This document shows positions 31,394 to 40,632 of a DNA stretch of 55,513 nt, one piece after another; within the stretch, counting starts at the first letter, position 1; each line of letters begins with the position of its first letter. The translations under genes and the position numbers were made by a program. A model generated the notes under the pieces. It saw only the letters and a program-made list of their open reading frames with translations. It was not told where the DNA came from and did no database searches. This DNA comes from Bacteroidota bacterium (GTDB lineage Bacteria; Bacteroidota; Bacteroidia; Bacteroidales; JAAAOM01), in assembly GCA_009908855.1 (NCBI GenBank), contig JAAAOM010000029.1:1-55513 (forward strand), given 5' to 3'.

Positions 31394-32674
31394 TTAATAT
31401 GCATACAATGGAAAGCGCTGCATCAATGTATTGGTCTTACTTTTGATTTTAGAAATCAGATTGTCATCATCAATGTTTGAGATTATTTCATCAATCATTT
31501 CTACAATCACACCAGCTTCATCTTCTTTTACACCTCTTGTGGTAATGGCTGCCGTACCAATTCGTACACCTGAGGCCTGGAATGGTGAACGGGAATCAAA
31601 CGGCACCATATTTTTATTTAAGGTAATATCGGCTTCTTCCAGGCGTTTTTCTGCTTGTTTGCCGGTTACCTCAGGGGCTTTGGTGCGCAGATCGATAAGC
31701 ATACTGTGGTTATCGGTACCTCCTGAAATAACTTTATACCCTTTGTCGATAAAAACCTTTGCCATAACATCGGCATTAATTTTTACCTGACGCATATATT
31801 CGGTATAACTGTCATCCAGGGCTTCACCAAATGCAACGGCTTTGGCCGCGATTACATGCTCGAGCGGACCGCCCTGAATACCAGGGAACACGGCTGAGTC
31901 AAGCATTTGACTCATCATTTTTGTCTTTCCTTTGGGGGTTTTCAAACCCCAGGGGTTTTCAAAATCCTCTCCCATCAGCATCAATCCGCCACGAGGCCCA
32001 CGCAGTGTTTTATGCGTTGTAGTGGTAACAATATGGCAATGTGGAAACGGGTGGTTTAAAAACCCGGTTGCAATAAGTCCTGCCGGGTGGGAAATATCCG
32101 CCATTAATAAAGCACCAACTTTATCGGCGATTTCACGCATGCGCTTATAATCCCAGTCGCGCGAATAGGCTGAAGCACCCGCGATTATCAATTTTGGCTT
32201 TTCCTTATCAGCCAGTTCTTCCATTTTGTCGTAATTGATTAATCCGGAATTTTCATCAACCTGGTATCCAACCGGTTTATACAATATACCTGAGTAATTT
32301 ACATGTGAGCCATGTGTTAAATGCCCGCCATGCGAAAGGTCGAGTCCAAGAATTGTATCGCCCGGTTTTAATACAGCCAGCATGAGTGCAGCATTGGCCT
32401 GTGCACCGGAATGTGGCTGAACATTTGCCCAGGAAGCATTAAACAGTTTTTTGGCCCGTTCAATTGCCAGGTTTTCAACCTCATCTACCACAGCACAACC
32501 ACCGTAATATCTCTTACCAGGTAGTCCCTCGGCATATTTATTGGTTAAATACGACCCCATGGCTTCCATAACCTGGTTGCTTACGAAGTTCTCTGAAGCA
32601 ATCAACTCAATACCATGCATTTGTCGTAAATGTTCTTTTTCTATCAGTTCAAAAATTTGCTTATCTCTGACCAT
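31394..32674 (-). CDS. glyA: Serine hydroxymethyltransferase
   Basis: PLP enzyme converting serine and tetrahydrofolate to glycine and methylene-tetrahydrofolate in the cytoplasm. The 426 residues match the family length. Signatures are [12 protein letters not shown] (21-32), [14 protein letters not shown] (46-59), and [14 protein letters not shown] with the Schiff-base lysine Lys222. The start at [10 protein letters not shown] is well placed behind a -7-like box. It is monocistronic with a strong terminator. Confidence 0.98.
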   Translation of the reverse strand: MVRDKQIFELIEKEHLRQMHGIELIASENFVSNQVMEAMGSYLTNKYAEGLPGKRYYGGCAVVDEVENLAIERAKKLFNASWANVQPHSGAQANAALMLAVLKPGDTILGLDLSHGGHLTHGSHVNYSGILYKPVGYQVDENSGLINYDKMEELADKEKPKLIIAGASAYSRDWDYKRMREIADKVGALLMADISHPAGLIATGFLNHPFPHCHIVTTTTHKTLRGPRGGLMLMGEDFENPWGLKTPKGKTKMMSQMLDSAVFPGIQGGPLEHVIAAKAVAFGEALDDSYTEYMRQVKINADVMAKVFIDKGYKVISGGTDNHSMLIDLRTKAPEVTGKQAEKRLEEADITLNKNMVPFDSRSPFQASGVRIGTAAITTRGVKEDEAGVIVEMIDEIISNIDDDNLISKIKSKTNTLMQRFPLYAY

Positions 32675-32717
32675 TCTTTCTATTGGTTTAAAATTTAACT
32701 TCTGGTAAAATTTGGGG

Positions 32718-32725
32718 CAAAATTA
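32718..32725 (-). promoter_or_regulatory. Candidate -7 box for glyA
   Basis: The minus strand reads TAATTTTG, an exact TAnnTTTG match, 44 bases before the glyA ATG. The remaining intergenic DNA up to 32959 shows no gene. Confidence 0.5.
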
Positions 32726-32959
32726 ACGCTTTAACTCTTTTATAAAAACTTCTTTTATGACTTTGGGTAATATGGAAAGAATGAAAATAAGATTAATTTA
32801 AATACAAAAAATCTTTAAATTTATACAAAAAAAACGCTTCTTATACCATCTGCTCTGTATTACAGTTAATACTTCAAATCTAAATAACGGGTAATATTTT
32901 CATTATTTATAAATATTACTTACATTGATAGTTAAAATAAAATTAAAAAAAAACTCCTC

Positions 32960-33559
32960 ATGAAACTAACAATTAAACATCAGGAACAATACTCCAGAGG
33001 TGAGTTATTGTTAAGAACATTATTCGGGTTTATTTACATAGCCCTTCCGCATGCCTTTATTTTATTTTTTCTGGGTATATGGTCATCCATATTGACATTT
33101 ATTGCCTTTTGGGCCATTTTGTTCACGGGTCGCTATCCGGAAAGTTTTTTTGAGTACCAGGTGAAATTGTATCGCTGGCAATTGCGATTAGGTGCAAGAA
33201 TCTTTAACCTGGCGGATGGGTACCCTTCTTTTGGCCTGAATGCCGAAGACGATGAAACGGAATTTGACATTGAATATCCGGAAAACCTGAGCCGTGGTAT
33301 TTTACTAGCCAAGGTATTATTAGGTATATTTTATGTTATACTGCCACATTCCATTGTTTTATTCTTTAGAATGATAGCTACTTATGTGATTGTATTTATT
33401 GCCTTCTGGGCCGTATTATTCACAGGCAAATATCCGGCAAACTGGCATAGTTTTGTAACCGGACTATTCCGTTGGCAATATCGTGTGAATCTATATATGG
33501 GTCTTATGACTGATAAATATCCTCCATTCACCGGAAAAGAACTTGAAGATGAACAATGA
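32960..33559 (+). CDS. DUF4389 membrane protein with internal duplication
   Basis: The 199 residues consist of two similar halves, about 12-95 and 110-195. Each reads R-G-[IE]-LL-x-[TK]-[VL]-[LF]-G-[IF]-x-Y-[IV]-x-LPH, then FIAFWA[IV]LFTG[RK]YP and a Trp-rich RWQ[LY]R segment. This is the DUF4389 pattern, with about four hydrophobic segments. Function is unknown. It overlaps the next gene by 11 bases, and an M48 protease follows, suggesting a membrane-linked three-gene operon. Confidence 0.8.
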   Translation: MKLTIKHQEQYSRGELLLRTLFGFIYIALPHAFILFFLGIWSSILTFIAFWAILFTGRYPESFFEYQVKLYRWQLRLGARIFNLADGYPSFGLNAEDDETEFDIEYPENLSRGILLAKVLLGIFYVILPHSIVLFFRMIATYVIVFIAFWAVLFTGKYPANWHSFVTGLFRWQYRVNLYMGLMTDKYPPFTGKELEDEQ

Positions 33560-34043
33560 TGTATCTTATCATTCTCTGCCTCAGCCCAATGAGGTTTCTT
33601 TAAGAGAACGTGAAGATGCAATGGGAGCCTATCTGATGATGTTTGCCGCATTGGCAGCCGGGCTTCCATTGCCCATTATTAACCTCATTGCTGCAATAGT
33701 TTATTTGTATGTGAATAAATCCAAAAGCCGGTTTGTATATTATCATTCGCTGCATTCGCTTTATGCACAAATTCCCGTAACCCTGTTTAATGCCGGTCTG
33801 GTTATATGGGGTATCAGACTTTTCTTTACCGATCTTGCCATTACCGATAACTTCAAAGGATATGTAGGCGTTGTAATTGTGGCCAACCTGGTATATTTTA
33901 TTTTTAGTATTATTGCTGCCGTAAAAGCACGAAAAGGACTGATGTATTATTTCGTTTTGTTTGGTAAAATTGCCTACCAACAGGCCTATATGGTTAAAAA
34001 TGAAGATACGCAAGCACCGGTAAACAGGCCACCAAAAATGTAA
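33549..34043 (+). CDS. DUF4870-like membrane protein
   Basis: The ATG at 33549 (MNNDVSYHSLPQPNEVS) gives 164 residues; a TTG two codons earlier is not needed. An N-terminal polar segment is followed by three or four hydrophobic helices with LPIINLIAAIVYLYVNKSKS and FVYYHSLHSLYAQIP, a DUF4870/Tic20-like pattern. Family function is unknown. It is coupled to the DUF4389 gene and lies 8 bases before the M48 protease. Confidence 0.7.
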   Translation: MNNDVSYHSLPQPNEVSLREREDAMGAYLMMFAALAAGLPLPIINLIAAIVYLYVNKSKSRFVYYHSLHSLYAQIPVTLFNAGLVIWGIRLFFTDLAITDNFKGYVGVVIVANLVYFIFSIIAAVKARKGLMYYFVLFGKIAYQQAYMVKNEDTQAPVNRPPKM

Positions 34044-34051
34044 ACTGCATC

Positions 34052-34840
34052 ATGAGAATTCTAAGAGATTTCCTGATCCTTATCGCCTCCGCAGCTTTAA
34101 TCTGGTATTTGTTTACACTCATTCCGTCATCAAAGGAAAATACACTTTCCAAACTTAAAATTGCCCAGGAAGAACAGCTAGGCGATAAACTGATGAAAGA
34201 GATTCAAAAAGACCCGGATTTTAAGCTGATTGAAAATGCAACGTTGGATTCTGCTTTATATACCATTCAGCAGCGATTGCTCCATGCTATGGGAACCACT
34301 GAATACGAGTATCGCATCTACCCTTTTGATAATGAAATGGTAAATGCTTTTGCCATGCCCGGAGGGAACATATTGGTTTCATCAGGACTCATACAATTAG
34401 CTGAAAAACCCGAAGAACTGGCGGCGGTTATCGCCCATGAAATGGGACATGTCGAGAATCGCCACGTTATTTACAAGCTCATTAAAGAAATTGGGTTATC
34501 CATTTTGCTAACGGGGGATCAAATGGTATTGGGTGAAGTATCACGGGTGGCCGGATCATCGGCCTTTGACCGACGGCAGGAAGCAAAAGCCGATGAATTT
34601 GCACTTGCATTGCTTGAAGATGCACACATCCATCCCATTGTTATGGCATCGTTTTTCAGACGCTTGTCAGATGAAGTGGGCAGCTACAACGAAAAAATGC
34701 AGGTTTTTATGACACATCCGCATAACAATGCCCGTATTAAAGCTGCACTTGAATATAAAACGGATAGTTCCTTCAGCGCTGAGCCGATTGAATTAGATTG
34801 GACGCAAATAAAGATGGCTGTCTCCCATTTGGCAGAATAA
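34052..34840 (+). CDS. M48 family zinc metallopeptidase
   Basis: The 262 residues have one N-terminal membrane anchor or uncleaved signal (about 5-23) and a periplasmic M48 domain. The zinc site HEMGH is at 129-133, with the downstream glutamate in RRQEAKADEFALALLEDA near 178-185. NAFAMPGGNILVSSGLI is the usual family strand before the active site. It lacks the four helices of HtpX and resembles BepA/LoiP-type periplasmic quality-control proteases. It is the end of the DUF4389-DUF4870 operon. Confidence 0.88.
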   Translation: MRILRDFLILIASAALIWYLFTLIPSSKENTLSKLKIAQEEQLGDKLMKEIQKDPDFKLIENATLDSALYTIQQRLLHAMGTTEYEYRIYPFDNEMVNAFAMPGGNILVSSGLIQLAEKPEELAAVIAHEMGHVENRHVIYKLIKEIGLSILLTGDQMVLGEVSRVAGSSAFDRRQEAKADEFALALLEDAHIHPIVMASFFRRLSDEVGSYNEKMQVFMTHPHNNARIKAALEYKTDSSFSAEPIELDWTQIKMAVSHLAE

Positions 34841-34852
34841 CCGGGTTTTTTA

Positions 34853-36520
34853 TTAATCTTTGTTTATTGGAGCGGCTATACGTAACATCTGATAATCCTT
34901 AAACGTACGTCCAAATTGATCGTTTACCCGTACCTCAATCACATGCCGGCCAACTGGCAAATTAGTATTTAATGTCGACTTCCAGATATGAGATGATGGT
35001 TTCGGATCGGGCAACGGATTACCGGATATTACATTGCCCATAAATGTGCTATCAAAGGCACATGTATCACATGCATTAATTAATCCTGCTTTTTCAAAGT
35101 TTTTCCAGTTTTCATCAAGTATCAGGTAGTAAGGATCGTAATCATTTACCCTTTCCATCACCCGCCAATCGGTTTGTCCTGAAATTCTATATTCAACGGT
35201 TGCTTGCTCGCTGCCATTAAAAAAATTCACAGTTAGCATGACGGTATCATTTGTTCCGGTTATAATTCCTCTTGGTACATGAATATTCATCCGGTAATCT
35301 TCCGATCGGCCCGCTGCTTTCCAGTCGATTAAATAATCAGTACCCTTAAATGTGATAATCGAATAACCATTGGGTGTGCCATCCCGCATCATGGCATGAG
35401 GAATGTTATTTTCCCCCCTCATACCATTCCACCAACTGCCCGATGTAGTTCCCACATTAAAATGGTGGTGTGGTTGTGGTCGTTGCCAGTCCGATGAATC
35501 CTGGTGAAAAAAACGATGGTGATGTTCATGGGTGTGCGCAGAGATAGATAGGCTATGCGGAAAATCTTTCAACAGATCGAATAGTTTTTTTTGATCACTT
35601 TTCCGGAAAGTCTCCCCGTGTTGTGCCAGGGGAATATGCATAGTAATCACAACGAGGTCTTCCCTGGAAACAGTATTTAAGTAATTCTCCACAAAATTCA
35701 GTTGATCAGGTCGCAGCCCGCCTACATACTCGTATTGCCGGCCATCCTTTGGATATATCACATCGTCAACCACAATAAAATGGGCATTCCCATAAACAAA
35801 AGCATACGTTGCCGGACCATAAGTATTTTCAAAAGTTTCATCCGAGCGTTGATCAATAGTGGCATCGAAATTAATATCGTGGTTACCAATTACATTATAC
35901 CAGGGGATTCCTATTTTGGAAACGGCCTGATTCAATGGTGTAAACAAATCCAGGTCATCACCAACAATATCTCCCATTGTCATTCCAAATTCCAGGTCAT
36001 TTCTACCAATAAGCTCACGTACAATATCTTCTGCCACAAAATCGACCTGTTCAATGGTATATGGTTGGGGATCGCCAAAAACAACCATTTTGAAATGTTC
36101 GGTTGTATCGGCCGGGTAAAGTGGAAAATTAATTTCCCGGGGCAATTCGCCGGTAGGTGCTACCCCGGTATAATCGAAGTCAGCTGGTGAACCCTGTGGT
36201 TTATGTATATAATAAAACAATGGAAGATTGAGATCGTTTAACGGCGTCATCCAGTTATTGGGTTTAATAACAAAAATAATGGCATCGCTGTCAACCGGTA
36301 AGCTATAATATCCTTGCTGATTGGTAGTAACAACATCGTTTCCGTTTGAAAGAGCCACTTTTGGTATTCCTTTTTCTACATCCTCTTTTTGCTGATTGCT
36401 GTTTGCATCATGATATACATAGCCTGATACTGTTTGTGTGGTTTGACATTTTCCGACTGAACCAATTGATAGGGTTGCGATAAGAGATAATATAAAAGTG
36501 AAATGGAAATTCTGTTTCAT
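34853..36520 (-). CDS. Secreted calcineurin-like metallophosphoesterase
   Basis: The 555 residues begin with a signal peptide (about 1-25). Next is a Cna_B/SdrD-like beta domain (about 30-105, SGYVYHDANSNQQK ... TTNQQGYYSLPV), the known N-terminal partner of this family. The catalytic domain has FGDPQP, GDIVGDDLD, IGNHDIN, MHIPLAQHGE and SAHTHEHHH, covering the dinuclear-metal ligands. A C-terminal beta domain (about 400-550) is typical of bacterial metallophos_C proteins. It is probably periplasmic or exported; the substrate is unknown. The gene is convergent with the M48 operon. Confidence 0.9.
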   Translation of the reverse strand: MKQNFHFTFILSLIATLSIGSVGKCQTTQTVSGYVYHDANSNQQKEDVEKGIPKVALSNGNDVVTTNQQGYYSLPVDSDAIIFVIKPNNWMTPLNDLNLPLFYYIHKPQGSPADFDYTGVAPTGELPREINFPLYPADTTEHFKMVVFGDPQPYTIEQVDFVAEDIVRELIGRNDLEFGMTMGDIVGDDLDLFTPLNQAVSKIGIPWYNVIGNHDINFDATIDQRSDETFENTYGPATYAFVYGNAHFIVVDDVIYPKDGRQYEYVGGLRPDQLNFVENYLNTVSREDLVVITMHIPLAQHGETFRKSDQKKLFDLLKDFPHSLSISAHTHEHHHRFFHQDSSDWQRPQPHHHFNVGTTSGSWWNGMRGENNIPHAMMRDGTPNGYSIITFKGTDYLIDWKAAGRSEDYRMNIHVPRGIITGTNDTVMLTVNFFNGSEQATVEYRISGQTDWRVMERVNDYDPYYLILDENWKNFEKAGLINACDTCAFDSTFMGNVISGNPLPDPKPSSHIWKSTLNTNLPVGRHVIEVRVNDQFGRTFKDYQMLRIAAPINKD

Positions 36521-36621
36521 CGGTTCTGCATTTATTTGCAGGCAAGATATGCATAAGTTGAAATTTATTTTATTACGAAAAGGTTAAATAATATTGGTCT
36601 TTACTTTAAGAACCCAATAAC

Positions 36622-36768
36622 TTATGCTTCCAGAATTCTGTAAAACCGCCTGCGTAATAAATAGCCGGTGATTTTTCGTTTGATCAGCCGATACATATAA
36701 GCAAATAGCCAGATAAGGGCAGGGATAACCAAAACTTCTAACAAATAATCCGCCGTTTGTGCAGTCAT
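36622..36768 (-). CDS. Small membrane protein (48 residues), unknown
   Basis: A short frame from the ATG at 36768 reads MTAQTADYLLEVLVIPALIW and then one continuous hydrophobic helix, followed by a strongly basic amphipathic tail (RLIKRKITGYLLRRRFYRIL). The start lies 3 bases after the stop of the preceding small frame, which suggests a coupled pair. The shape (short N-terminus, one helix, basic C-terminus) is that of a single-pass membrane peptide. No family is recognised. Confidence 0.45.
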   Translation of the reverse strand: MTAQTADYLLEVLVIPALIWLFAYMYRLIKRKITGYLLRRRFYRILEA

Positions 36769-36771
36769 AAA

Positions 36772-36999
36772 CTAATTACCTGAGATATTGCTGATTGGTT
36801 CTTTCAATACCTCGGTATACAATACCTGCATGCTGCCCAACATAATGATTATGAAATAATAATAGACCACAACCACATAAAACCGGCCACGAATCATCTC
36901 ATCCTGGTTTTTAACATGTATTATTTCCGGTCGAAATTTTTTAATACTGCTGTTAACTGCAAATATATCCTGAATATTTACTTCATGACAGGTACAGAC
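36772..36999 (-). CDS. Small membrane frame after an in-frame stop, unknown
   Basis: The frame continues directly after the TAG that ends the 84-residue ORF upstream and stays open for 75 codons. It contains VNIQDIFAVNSSIKKFRPE, then a basic MIRGRF followed by a hydrophobic helix rich in Val, Tyr and Ile. No standard start codon exists before the ATG at 36897, which would give 41 residues. The protein-like stretch before that ATG suggests either a gene split by a nonsense codon or a membrane protein of 41 residues preceded by chance sequence. It has no recognisable family. Confidence 0.35.
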   Translation of the reverse strand, partial: VCTCHEVNIQDIFAVNSSIKKFRPEIIHVKNQDEMIRGRFYVVVVYYYFIIIMLGSMQVLYTEVLKEPISNISGN

Positions 37000-37254
37000 C
37001 TAATTATCGGGAAACATTGAAGTGGGAAACAGTTCAATTTTTCCGGGATTGTTGTAATCAACCTGCCATTTAATGATTTCAGACCCTTCCGCATCTTTTA
37101 TTATTAATCCGGAGGCCTCTGTAATCCACCCTGCCGAATCAAGTTCGTTGTAACGAAATGAAGTAAAATCCTGAGAATAAACGCCACATGTAAATAAAAA
37201 GAATATCGCAAATTTGCAGTATAAATTGCGCATGAACAGATTTGAATGATTCAT
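37000..37254 (-). CDS. Small secreted protein, possibly interrupted by TAG
   Basis: The 84-residue frame begins with a basic N-terminus and a hydrophobic signal sequence (about 10-27, then YSQ). A short polar domain follows with Trp and acidic residues (SAGWITEASGLIIKDAEG, IIKWQVDYNNPGKIELFP). No family is recognised. The reading frame does not end naturally: after the TAG at 37000-37002 it remains open for 75 codons and includes a membrane segment, so the two parts may once have been a single 160-residue protein. Confidence 0.5.
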   Translation of the reverse strand: MNHSNLFMRNLYCKFAIFFLFTCGVYSQDFTSFRYNELDSAGWITEASGLIIKDAEGSEIIKWQVDYNNPGKIELFPTSMFPDN

Positions 37255-37338
37255 AATAAATAGTTATTAGTTTGATGTTAAGATTGTTCGCAATTTTATT
37301 AAATCCTATAAAATAATTGTTAGTTTTATTTCTTAACT

Positions 37339-37677
37339 ATGAATAAAGAAGAAAAGAATATCCTGGTTAATATCATTAACGATGAGATCGTAAAATTAAC
37401 CACCAAAATAGCGGAGTTAAAAGAATTTACGGCACCGGTATCACCCGACAATTCAATTGGCCGTATTTCACGGATGGACGCCATTAATAACAAAAGCATT
37501 TATGATGCCAGCCTGCGCAATACGCAAAACCGATTGTCGCAACTCAACGAGATTTTAAAACTTAAAGATGATGATGCATTTGGTGTTTGTATGAAATGCC
37601 ATCAACCGATTCCTTTCGAGAGACTGAAATTAAGGCCTGAAATCAGATTATGCGCTACGTGTCTGAATAAACGGTAA
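37339..37677 (+). CDS. DksA/TraR-type zinc finger protein
   Basis: The 112 residues form a coiled-coil-like N-terminal half (about 1-75, with ISRMDAINNKSIYDASL) and a C4 zinc finger with Cys84, Cys87, Cys105 and Cys108 (CMKCHQPIPFERLKLRP ... CATC). This is the DksA/TraR fold that inserts into the RNA polymerase secondary channel. The DxxDA tip of true DksA is not obvious, so it is a DksA-like protein. Its 3' end overlaps, tail to tail, a histidine-kinase fragment by 30 bases. Confidence 0.85.
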   Translation: MNKEEKNILVNIINDEIVKLTTKIAELKEFTAPVSPDNSIGRISRMDAINNKSIYDASLRNTQNRLSQLNEILKLKDDDAFGVCMKCHQPIPFERLKLRPEIRLCATCLNKR

Positions 37678-38136
37678 ACTGAAATAGAATGTTGATCCCT
37701 GTCCCGGTTCGGATTCAACCCACATTTCACCCTGCATTGATTCCACAAATGCTCTTGATATAGCCAGTCCCAGGCCGCTTCCATGTTCTGCACTTGTTGA
37801 TATTTCAGCCTGCCTGAAACGTTCAAAAATACTTTGATGATTTTTCTTATCAATGCCCACTCCGGTATCCTTCACCCAAAACAGCAACGTGTTTTTATTG
37901 GGTTTGTAGCCATAAGATATTTCACCATTTTTTGTGAATTTAATAGCATTCTTGATCAGATTGGTCAATACCTGCTCCAGCTTTATTTTATCGGTTATAA
38001 GGTTGCATTTACCGTATGGTAAGCCATTTTCATATTTAAATGCCAGATTTTTGGCATGGGCTTCGTGTACAAAAAAAAGATATAAAGAATCCATTAATTC
38101 ATGAAGTATGAAACATTTGAATATTAAAATAACCAT
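37648..38136 (-). pseudogene. Histidine kinase stump (HATPase domain only)
   Basis: The 162-residue frame contains a full HATPase_c module: N box NLIKNAIKFT, G1 DTGVGI, F box FERFRQ and G2 GSGLGLAIS, ending FYFSLPF. The first residues (FKCFILHELMDSLYLFF) match the linker that follows the HisKA phospho-acceptor helix in hybrid-type kinases. HisKA, sensor and membrane regions are absent. The frame begins only 24 bases from the divergent acyl-synthetase start. It is best read as a 3' remnant. A stand-alone anti-sigma-type kinase is unlikely because the linker is retained. Confidence 0.7.
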
Positions 38137-38160
38137 CTTTGCAAGATTAATGTTAAGACT

Positions 38161-40623
38161 ATGATAAAGGGGCAGAACAGGGACATCGCTATCTTGGACG
38201 GCGATTTACAAGTGGAATATGGTGAGTTAAAAGAGAAAATCAATCAGTTCAGTAATCTCATACAACCATCTGAATACAATCATATTGCTATATTCGCGGA
38301 AAACAGATTGGAATGGATTTATGCCTTTTATGCCATCTGGAAAACAAACAATATTCCCGTACCCATCGATCATTTATCAGGGATTGACGAAGTTGCTTTT
38401 ATTTTAAATGATTGCAGGCCGTCAGTTATTTTCTGTTCCCGGGAAAAAAAACCTGTATTAATCAATGCCTTGCAGGAGGTAAATTATAAGCCGGATATCA
38501 TAGTTCTTGACGATACACTACATCTTCCAAATCATGCATCCTCTGAATTTGATCGTGAAATGCCCCTTCAACAGACCGCGGTGATTATTTATACCAGCGG
38601 CACCACGGGGAGTCCGAAAGGTGTGATGCTCAGCTTTGAAAACCTCATAGCCAATATGAAGGCTGTTACCGGAGATGTTGAAATTTACACATCCCGGGAC
38701 CGTGTATTAATGCTGCTACCGTTACATCATATATTTCCATTGCTGGGAAGCATGATCATGACGCTGTATATTGGCGGAACCATTGTTGTCGCTCCTTCCC
38801 TGAATGCCGATGATATTATTGCAACACTACAAAAGCACCAGGTTACCATGATCATTGGTGTACCCCGGCTTTATCATTTAATACACAAAGGCATCATGGC
38901 TAAAATTAATCAATCGGCCATAGCAAAAGGATTATTTAAAATAGCCAGGCGATTACAGTCCAGGACCTTTTCGAAACGGGTTTTTGGGACTGCTCATAAA
39001 AAGTTTGGTGGTGCTTTGAAATATATGGTTTCAGGGGGCGCTCCGCTGGATCCAACTGTTGCCGAAGATTTTTATACCCTGGGTTTTGAAATTTTAGAAG
39101 GGTATGGCATGACCGAATCCGCTCCCATGATCACCTTTACCCGACCTGGTAATTTCTGTAAAGGTTCCGCCGGACAGGTTTTACCGGGTACTTCCATGGA
39201 TATTCGCGACGGTGAAATTGTGGCCAAAGGTAAAAACATCATGCAGGGTTATTACAACCGACCAGAGGAAACAAACAGTGTATTGAAGGATGGCTGGCTA
39301 TATACCGGAGATTTGGGAAGAATTGATAAGCAAGGACGGTTATTCATTACAGGCCGCAAAAAAGAAATTATCGTCCTGACAAACGGTAAAAACATTAACC
39401 CGGTTGAGATCGAATCAAAAATCACAAAATTATCCAGGGAAATAAAAGAAGTAGCCGTTTTTATGATGGGGGATCGGCTCAATTTGATCATTGTGCCTGA
39501 TGATGCATTGTTACGCCAATATAACCTCGTAAAGTTAAAAGACCATTTCATAACAGAAGTACTGAATCCGTACAACGAGCGCGTGAGTGCCTCCAATAGA
39601 ATTTATACGTTGCATATCAGTCCGGAAGAGCTCCCCAAAACCAGGCTCAGTAAAATTCAACGGTTTAAGCTTCCTGAGATGGCAGAAAATCTGCAACCAA
39701 AGAAGGAAGTTCAACATGAAAAAATTGACTCGCCTGAATTGCAAACCATTGTGGATTTTATATCCGACCAAATTGGCAGGCCTGTTTATCCGGAGGATCA
39801 TTTAACCGACGATCTGGCCATTGATTCGCTTACCAGAATTACCCTCATTGTGTATCTCGAAAACACATTTGGGGTTAAGATTGATGAGCAGGAACTGATT
39901 AAACTGAACCGCATCCGGGATTTGAGTGATCACATCATTCAATACAAAACCAGGCATCAACATGAAATAATTAACTGGGCACAAATATTAAAGCAACGGA
40001 TTGCCTTTAAAATTCCCAAGGCCGGTGTTTCATTTACATTTACGAATTTGGGGTATCGAACCCTGTTAAAATCCATTTTTAGAATACACAAGGAGGGTGA
40101 ATCGAATATACCAGATGGCCCATGCATTATAGCGCCCAATCATCAAAGTTTTTTGGATGGCTTTATTGTGGCAGCTTCACTTCGGATGGGTGTTATGCGC
40201 AAAACCTATTTTTATGCCAAGGAAAAGCATTGGCGCTCTTCATTTCGTCGTTTCCTGGCTCGCAAAAACAATGTGATCCTTATGGATTTGAATAAAGACC
40301 TGATGCAAAGCTTACAAAAAATGGCAGAGATATTACGAAAAGGGAAAAAGATCATTATATTTCCCGAAGGAACCCGCTCCAAAACCGGTGAAATGACCGC
40401 TTTTAAACAGACCTTTGCCATATTGGCCAGGGAGTTAAATGTTCCCGTTGTTCCTGTTGCCATTAACGGGGCTCACAAAGCCATGCCTGTAGGTAGTATG
40501 TTGCCACGTTTGTTTAAGAAGGTTACGGTTCAATTTCTGCAACCGGTTTATCCTGAAGATCATTCATATACTTCGTTGAAGAATAAAATACAGGATATGG
40601 TAGCTAAAAAGGTGATGGTATAG
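38161..40623 (+). CDS. Fused acyl-AMP ligase, acyl carrier protein and PlsC acyltransferase
   Basis: The 820 residues contain three modules. The AMP-binding adenylating domain (about 1-510) has YTSGTTGSPKGV (144-155), GYGMTESAP and YTGDLGRIDKQGR. An acyl-carrier domain (about 530-600) has the phosphopantetheine-type serine Ser556 in IDSL. A PlsC-type acyltransferase (about 615-820) has NHQSFLDG (from 660) and FPEGTRS (734-740). The order suggests a fatty acid is activated, loaded on the internal carrier and moved to a glycerophospholipid or similar acceptor, like Aas but with its own carrier. The N-terminus is short and starts right before the first ligase motif. Confidence 0.88.
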   Translation: MIKGQNRDIAILDGDLQVEYGELKEKINQFSNLIQPSEYNHIAIFAENRLEWIYAFYAIWKTNNIPVPIDHLSGIDEVAFILNDCRPSVIFCSREKKPVLINALQEVNYKPDIIVLDDTLHLPNHASSEFDREMPLQQTAVIIYTSGTTGSPKGVMLSFENLIANMKAVTGDVEIYTSRDRVLMLLPLHHIFPLLGSMIMTLYIGGTIVVAPSLNADDIIATLQKHQVTMIIGVPRLYHLIHKGIMAKINQSAIAKGLFKIARRLQSRTFSKRVFGTAHKKFGGALKYMVSGGAPLDPTVAEDFYTLGFEILEGYGMTESAPMITFTRPGNFCKGSAGQVLPGTSMDIRDGEIVAKGKNIMQGYYNRPEETNSVLKDGWLYTGDLGRIDKQGRLFITGRKKEIIVLTNGKNINPVEIESKITKLSREIKEVAVFMMGDRLNLIIVPDDALLRQYNLVKLKDHFITEVLNPYNERVSASNRIYTLHISPEELPKTRLSKIQRFKLPEMAENLQPKKEVQHEKIDSPELQTIVDFISDQIGRPVYPEDHLTDDLAIDSLTRITLIVYLENTFGVKIDEQELIKLNRIRDLSDHIIQYKTRHQHEIINWAQILKQRIAFKIPKAGVSFTFTNLGYRTLLKSIFRIHKEGESNIPDGPCIIAPNHQSFLDGFIVAASLRMGVMRKTYFYAKEKHWRSSFRRFLARKNNVILMDLNKDLMQSLQKMAEILRKGKKIIIFPEGTRSKTGEMTAFKQTFAILARELNVPVVPVAINGAHKAMPVGSMLPRLFKKVTVQFLQPVYPEDHSYTSLKNKIQDMVAKKVMV

Positions 40624-40632
40624 GAAATGTAT

